From: Paracoccaceae bacterium
Lineage (GTDB): Bacteria > Pseudomonadota > Alphaproteobacteria > Rhodobacterales > Rhodobacteraceae
Length of the DNA: 8,327 nt
NCBI GenBank assembly: GCA_026997055.1
Contig: JALWJU010000017.1
Coordinates: 1-8,327 of the forward strand
Direction: 5' to 3'
Numbering within the stretch: the first letter of the stretch is position 1; each line of letters starts with the position of its first letter. Positions 5,750 to 8,327 of this stretch are shown here, one piece after another. The position numbers were made by a program, and so were the translations under genes. Below the pieces are notes generated by a model. The model saw only the letters and a list, made by a program, of their open reading frames with translations. It had not been told where the DNA came from and did not search any database.

Positions 5750-5778
5750 CTTGTAGGCGGGCGCGGCGGGAAGGGCAA
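5750..5778 (-). promoter_or_regulatory. ispDF promoter, predicted leaderless start
   Basis: On the minus strand TTGCCC (5778-5773) and TACAAG (5755-5750) are 17 nt apart and each match consensus at 4 of 6 positions. Counting about seven bases from the -10 places the start at 5743, the A of the ispDF ATG. The lack of a Shine-Dalgarno upstream of that ATG fits a leaderless mRNA. Confidence 0.4.
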
Positions 5779-5833
5779 TGCGACGGGGCGCCCAAAATTC
5801 AGGCGGCTTCCCGGGAATCTGCCCGAAAATTGT

Positions 5834-5901
5834 GCGCATGCGTCCTTTTGCCGGTTGCCACAGAGGGAAAACTGGGGTTTTCACGGGGTTTCGGTTAGAA
5901 G
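5834..5901. promoter_or_regulatory. Divergent ispDF/dusB control region
   Basis: This is the dusB-proximal half of the 181-bp divergent gap. It holds the 8-bp palindrome CGCATGCG (5835-5842), a -35-like TTGCCA (5855-5860) without a good -10 at 17 nt, the inverted repeat GAAAAC-TGGG-GTTTTC (5867-5882), and a TAGAAG (5896-5901) that could be a -10. I cannot fix one rightward promoter. No sigma-54 (GG-N10-GC) promoter was recognised. In the other half, 5744-5833, apart from the ispDF promoter I see only the related strings GCCCAAAATT and GCCCGAAAATT. Confidence 0.25.
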
Positions 5902-5924
5902 GGTGCGTGAAAAGCGGGCAGATC

Positions 5925-6908
5925 ATGCAGCAGAGCAAGCTGAAAATCCTCGGAATCGACCCGCCGGTGCTGCTTGCGCCCATGGCCGGGGTCACCGACC
6001 TGCCGTTTCGCCAGCTGGTGCTGTCCTTCGGTGCCGGGCTGGTGGTGAGCGAGATGGTGGCCAGCCAGGAGATGGTGCAGGCCAAGCCGGGGGTGCGCGA
6101 GCGCGCAGCCCTGGGGCTGGGGCAGGCGAAGACGGCGGTGCAGCTGGCCGCGCGCGATGTCCACTGGGCCGCCGAGGCCGCGCGCATGGTCGAGGCCGCC
6201 GGCGCGCGGATCATCGACATCAACATGGGCTGCCCCGCGCGCAAGGTGGTGGGCGGGGCTTCGGGCGCGGCCCTGATGCGCGATCTCGGGCTTGCCGCGC
6301 GCCTGATCCGGGCGATCGTCGGCGCGGTGAGCGTGCCGGTGACGCTGAAATGCCGGCTCGGCTGGGACGAGGCCAGCCTGAACGCCCCCGAGCTTGCCCG
6401 CATCGCCGAGGGCGAGGGGGTGCGGATGCTCACGGTGCACGGGCGCACCCGCCGGCAGTTCTACAAGGGCCGGGCCGATTGGCGCGCGGTGGGCGAAGTG
6501 GTCCGGGCGGTGAATATCCCGGTGATCGTCAATGGCGACATAGCCAGCGTGGCGGCGGCGCGTACCGCGCTTCGCCAGTCGGGCGCGGCCGGGGTGATGG
6601 TGGGGCGCGGGGCCGGCGGGCGGCCATGGCTGCTGGCCGAGATCGCCCATGCGCTCCATGGCGCGCCGGCGCCCAGCATCCCGCAGGGGCCGGCGCTGGT
6701 CGAGATGGTCAGGGGGCACCTCGAAGCGAGCCTCGATTTCTACGGGCCGGAACTGGGCGGCAAGGTGATCCGCAAGCATCTGGGCTGGTACATGGATGCC
6801 GCCGGCACGCCTGCGCCTCTGCGCCGGCAGGTGCTTCAGGCCGCGCCCGAAAGGGTGGCGGCCCTGCTGCCCGAGGCTCTTTCCGGCTGGCGGGGGGTGG
6901 CGGCATGA
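5925..6908 (+). CDS. dusB: tRNA-dihydrouridine synthase DusB (NifR3)
   Basis: A 327-residue FMN flavoprotein that reduces uridine to dihydrouridine in the D-loop of tRNAs. The TIM barrel begins at PPVLLAPMAGVTDLPFR (13-29), the FMN-binding start of the family. INMGCPARKV (99-108) contains the catalytic Cys103. LKCRLGW (141-147) has the FMN-binding Lys142, VHGRTRRQFYKG (171-182) has His172, and VNGDI (202-206) and MVGRGAGGRPW (225-235) bind phosphate. The C-terminal helical domain contains KHLGWYM (284-290). The historical name nifR3 reflects its place ahead of ntrBC in Rhodobacter, which is also the arrangement here. The ATG at 5925 lacks a clear Shine-Dalgarno. An in-frame GTG at 5907, three bases after GAAGGG, would add six residues and is a real alternative. 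The stop overlaps the ntrB start as ATGA. Confidence 0.95.
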   Translation: MQQSKLKILGIDPPVLLAPMAGVTDLPFRQLVLSFGAGLVVSEMVASQEMVQAKPGVRERAALGLGQAKTAVQLAARDVHWAAEAARMVEAAGARIIDINMGCPARKVVGGASGAALMRDLGLAARLIRAIVGAVSVPVTLKCRLGWDEASLNAPELARIAEGEGVRMLTVHGRTRRQFYKGRADWRAVGEVVRAVNIPVIVNGDIASVAAARTALRQSGAAGVMVGRGAGGRPWLLAEIAHALHGAPAPSIPQGPALVEMVRGHLEASLDFYGPELGGKVIRKHLGWYMDAAGTPAPLRRQVLQAAPERVAALLPEALSGWRGVAA

Positions 6909-8071
6909 CGGTGGCTGGCAAGGGCGGCAAGGGCGGCAGTCTGCGCGACGCGAGCCTCTGGCAGGCGCTGCCGGTGCCTGCCTTCATCACCGATGCCGCT
7001 GGCCGCATCCTGGAGGCCAACAGCGCCGCCGAACTGTTCGTCAATGCGCCCGCCCGCCGCCTGCGGGGGCGCGGGCTGGGCGAGGTCCTGTCCGCTGACC
7101 CGGCGCTCGTCCGGGCGCTGAGCCGTGCCGGCGACAATCGCGGCCCGGTCTATGTGAACAACGCCGCCCTCAGCCTGCCCGGACAGTGCAAGGAGGCCAA
7201 TATCCAGCTTTCCGCGCTCCCGGGCGAGGGCCGCCTGCTGGTGCTGGTCAGCCCCTGCCGGCTGGCCCAGGGGCTCGTTCAGGCGGGGCCGACGGAGAAT
7301 GCCGCGCGTTCGGCCATCGGCATGGCCGAGATGCTGGCCCACGAGATCAAGAATCCGCTTGCGGGCATCACCGGCGCGGCCCAGCTGCTGGAAATGAGCC
7401 TCGCCCCGCAGGACCGCGAACTGACCGGGCTGATCGTGGCCGAAAGCCGGCGCATCGTGGCGCTTCTGGAGCAGGTGGAGCAGTTCGGCAATCTGCGCCC
7501 GCCCGAGCGGGGGGCGGAGAATATCCACCACCTGCTCGACCGGGCGCGGCGCTCGGCCGAGGTGGGATTCGCCCAGGGCATTGCCTTCAGGGAAGAATAC
7601 GACCCCTCCCTGCCGCTGACACTGGTCGATGGCGACCAGATGATGCAGGTCTTCCTGAACCTGATGAAAAACGCGGCCGAGGCGCTCAAGGGACAGGGGC
7701 CGGGGAATGGACGGGACGGACGGGACGGACGGGGCGCGGCGGCGCCGGAAAAGGGCCGGATCACCTTGCGCAGCTACTACGACCACGCCCTGCGCATTCG
7801 CGGGCGCGACGGGCGCGAGCGCCGCCTGCCGCTGCAGGTCGAGATCATCGACAACGGCCCCGGCCTGCCCGCCGACATCGCCGCGCAGATATTCGAGCCC
7901 TTCGTTTCGGGGCGCGAAAACGGCACCGGGCTGGGGCTGGCGCTGGTGTCGAAGATCATCGCCGAGCACGGCGCCCGGATCAGCGTCGAGAGCGCGCCGG
8001 GGCGCACCTGTTTTCGCATTTCGCTGCCGCTGGCCGAGGGGCCGGAGGCGGCGGGCCCGAGGAGAAGATGA
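6905..8071 (+). CDS. ntrB: Nitrogen regulation sensor histidine kinase NtrB
   Basis: A 388-residue soluble sensor kinase that phosphorylates NtrC under nitrogen limitation; in this family PII proteins control its activity. A PAS domain spans about 18-118 (PAFITDAAGRILEAN near 25-39). No membrane segment is visible. The dimerisation/phosphotransfer helix contains the H-box AHEIKNPLAG (145-154) with His146. The ATPase domain has the N-box LMKNAAEAL (253-261, Asn256), G1 DNGPGLP (316-322), F-box IFEPF (329-333) and G2 GTGLGLAL (340-347). Between N-box and G1 the protein carries a Gly/Arg/Asp-rich insertion (about 263-283), longer than I expect for NtrB. It is encoded by a 9-bp tandem repeat. The start codon overlaps the dusB stop, so translation is probably coupled. 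NtrC follows after 3 nt. All catalytic motifs are intact, so the kinase should be functional. Confidence 0.95.
   Translation: MTVAGKGGKGGSLRDASLWQALPVPAFITDAAGRILEANSAAELFVNAPARRLRGRGLGEVLSADPALVRALSRAGDNRGPVYVNNAALSLPGQCKEANIQLSALPGEGRLLVLVSPCRLAQGLVQAGPTENAARSAIGMAEMLAHEIKNPLAGITGAAQLLEMSLAPQDRELTGLIVAESRRIVALLEQVEQFGNLRPPERGAENIHHLLDRARRSAEVGFAQGIAFREEYDPSLPLTLVDGDQMMQVFLNLMKNAAEALKGQGPGNGRDGRDGRGAAAPEKGRITLRSYYDHALRIRGRDGRERRLPLQVEIIDNGPGLPADIAAQIFEPFVSGRENGTGLGLALVSKIIAEHGARISVESAPGRTCFRISLPLAEGPEAAGPRRR
7709..7734 (+). repeat. 9-bp minisatellite inside ntrB
   Basis: GGACGGGAC is repeated 2.9 times in frame, encoding Gly-Arg-Asp units followed by Gly-Arg-Gly. It uses GGA and CGG codons, while neighbouring glycine and arginine codons are mostly GGC and CGC. 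The unit length is a multiple of three, so copy-number change would alter loop length without a frameshift. Confidence 0.85.
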
Positions 8072-8074
8072 CCG

Positions 8075-8327
8075 ATGGACGGAACCGTTCTGATCGCCGA
8101 TGACGACCGCACCATTCGCACGGTGCTGACCCAGGCGCTGAGCCGCGCCGGCTGCAAGGTGCACGCCACCGGCTCGCTGGCCACGCTCAAGCGCTGGGTG
8201 GCCGAGGGACGGGGGGATCTGGTGATCTCCGACGTGGTGATGCCCGACGGCAACGGGCTCGAGGCCCTGCCCGAGATCGCCCGGATGCGCCCGGGCCTGC
8301 CGGTGATCGTGATCAGCGCGCAGAACA
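8075..8327 (+). CDS. ntrC: Nitrogen response regulator NtrC, 5' part only
   Basis: Only the first 84 codons are present; the gene runs off the right edge. They cover most of a receiver domain: the acidic pocket DDD at 9-11, the phosphoacceptor Asp53 in VISDVVMPDGNG (50-61), and the conserved Ser81 in VIVISAQN (77-84). The conserved Lys, the sigma-54-interacting AAA+ domain and the helix-turn-helix lie outside. The N-terminus MDGTVLIADDDRTIRTVL, the 3-nt spacing after ntrB and the GGAG at 8061-8064 (10 nt before the ATG) identify it as NtrC. Phosphorylated NtrC activates nitrogen-assimilation genes. Rhodobacter-type NtrC is unusual in working with the sigma-70 holoenzyme; whether this protein lacks the sigma-54 contact motif cannot be seen here. 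Confidence 0.93.
   Translation, partial: MDGTVLIADDDRTIRTVLTQALSRAGCKVHATGSLATLKRWVAEGRGDLVISDVVMPDGNGLEALPEIARMRPGLPVIVISAQN

Noticed and set aside
5744..5924. Sigma-54 promoter for dusB-ntrBC
   Set aside because: I found no GG-N10-GC element of the TGGCAC-N5-TTGC type in the gap; TTGCCACAGAGG lacks the upstream half.
4097..6904. Very long plus-strand open frame antisense to pgpA and ispDF and running through dusB into ntrB
   Set aside because: The protein is Arg/Gly/His/Ala-rich with no family motif until the ntrB start at 6905. Open frames of this kind arise opposite and beside GC-rich coding sequence, and the genes on the true strands show clear conserved motifs.

Overview
This is a GC-rich chromosomal window from an alphaproteobacterium, most likely of the Rhodobacterales type or a close relative. 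The main evidence is the divergent block ispDF / dusB-ntrB-ntrC, the fused ispDF gene, the minus-strand order ispDF-pgpA-cinA, and an NtrC N-terminus and NtrB H-box region that read like the Rhodobacter-type proteins. This placement comes from remembered family knowledge, not a search. The protein-coding part is ordinary core genome. No phage, insertion sequence, CRISPR array, tRNA or rRNA was seen.

Layout: (1) 1-464 has no convincing protein gene but is highly structured. It has a 22-bp-period repeat array, two intrinsic terminators that work only for minus-strand transcripts, and a stem-loop next to a ribosome binding site. I read it as two candidate leftward small-RNA genes in tandem; the right-hand one carries two anti-Shine-Dalgarno (CCUCC) motifs. 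(2) 465-2006 (+) encodes a HerA-like/DUF853 (YjgR-type) P-loop ATPase. (3) 2085-3395 (-) is convergent to it and encodes a CorB/CNNM-type (HlyC/CorC) membrane protein with its own promoter-like sequence. (4) 3603-5743 (-) is a compact set ispDF-pgpA-cinA: isoprenoid precursor synthesis, phosphatidylglycerol synthesis and NMN amidase. (5) 5744-5924 is the divergent intergenic region. (6) 5925-8327 (+) is dusB-ntrB-ntrC, with ntrC cut by the right edge; it pairs a tRNA dihydrouridine synthase with the nitrogen two-component system.

Both operons use tight coupling: ATGA overlaps at pgpA/cinA and dusB/ntrB, and a 3-nt gap at ntrB/ntrC. The most unusual material is non-coding: the possible sRNA pair at 70-413, a near-identical AT-rich palindrome at the 3' ends of two transcription units, and an ispDF promoter placed so that its mRNA would be leaderless. 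Inside coding sequence, ntrB carries an in-frame 9-bp minisatellite in its ATPase domain. The RNA and promoter calls are inferences from sequence pattern alone.
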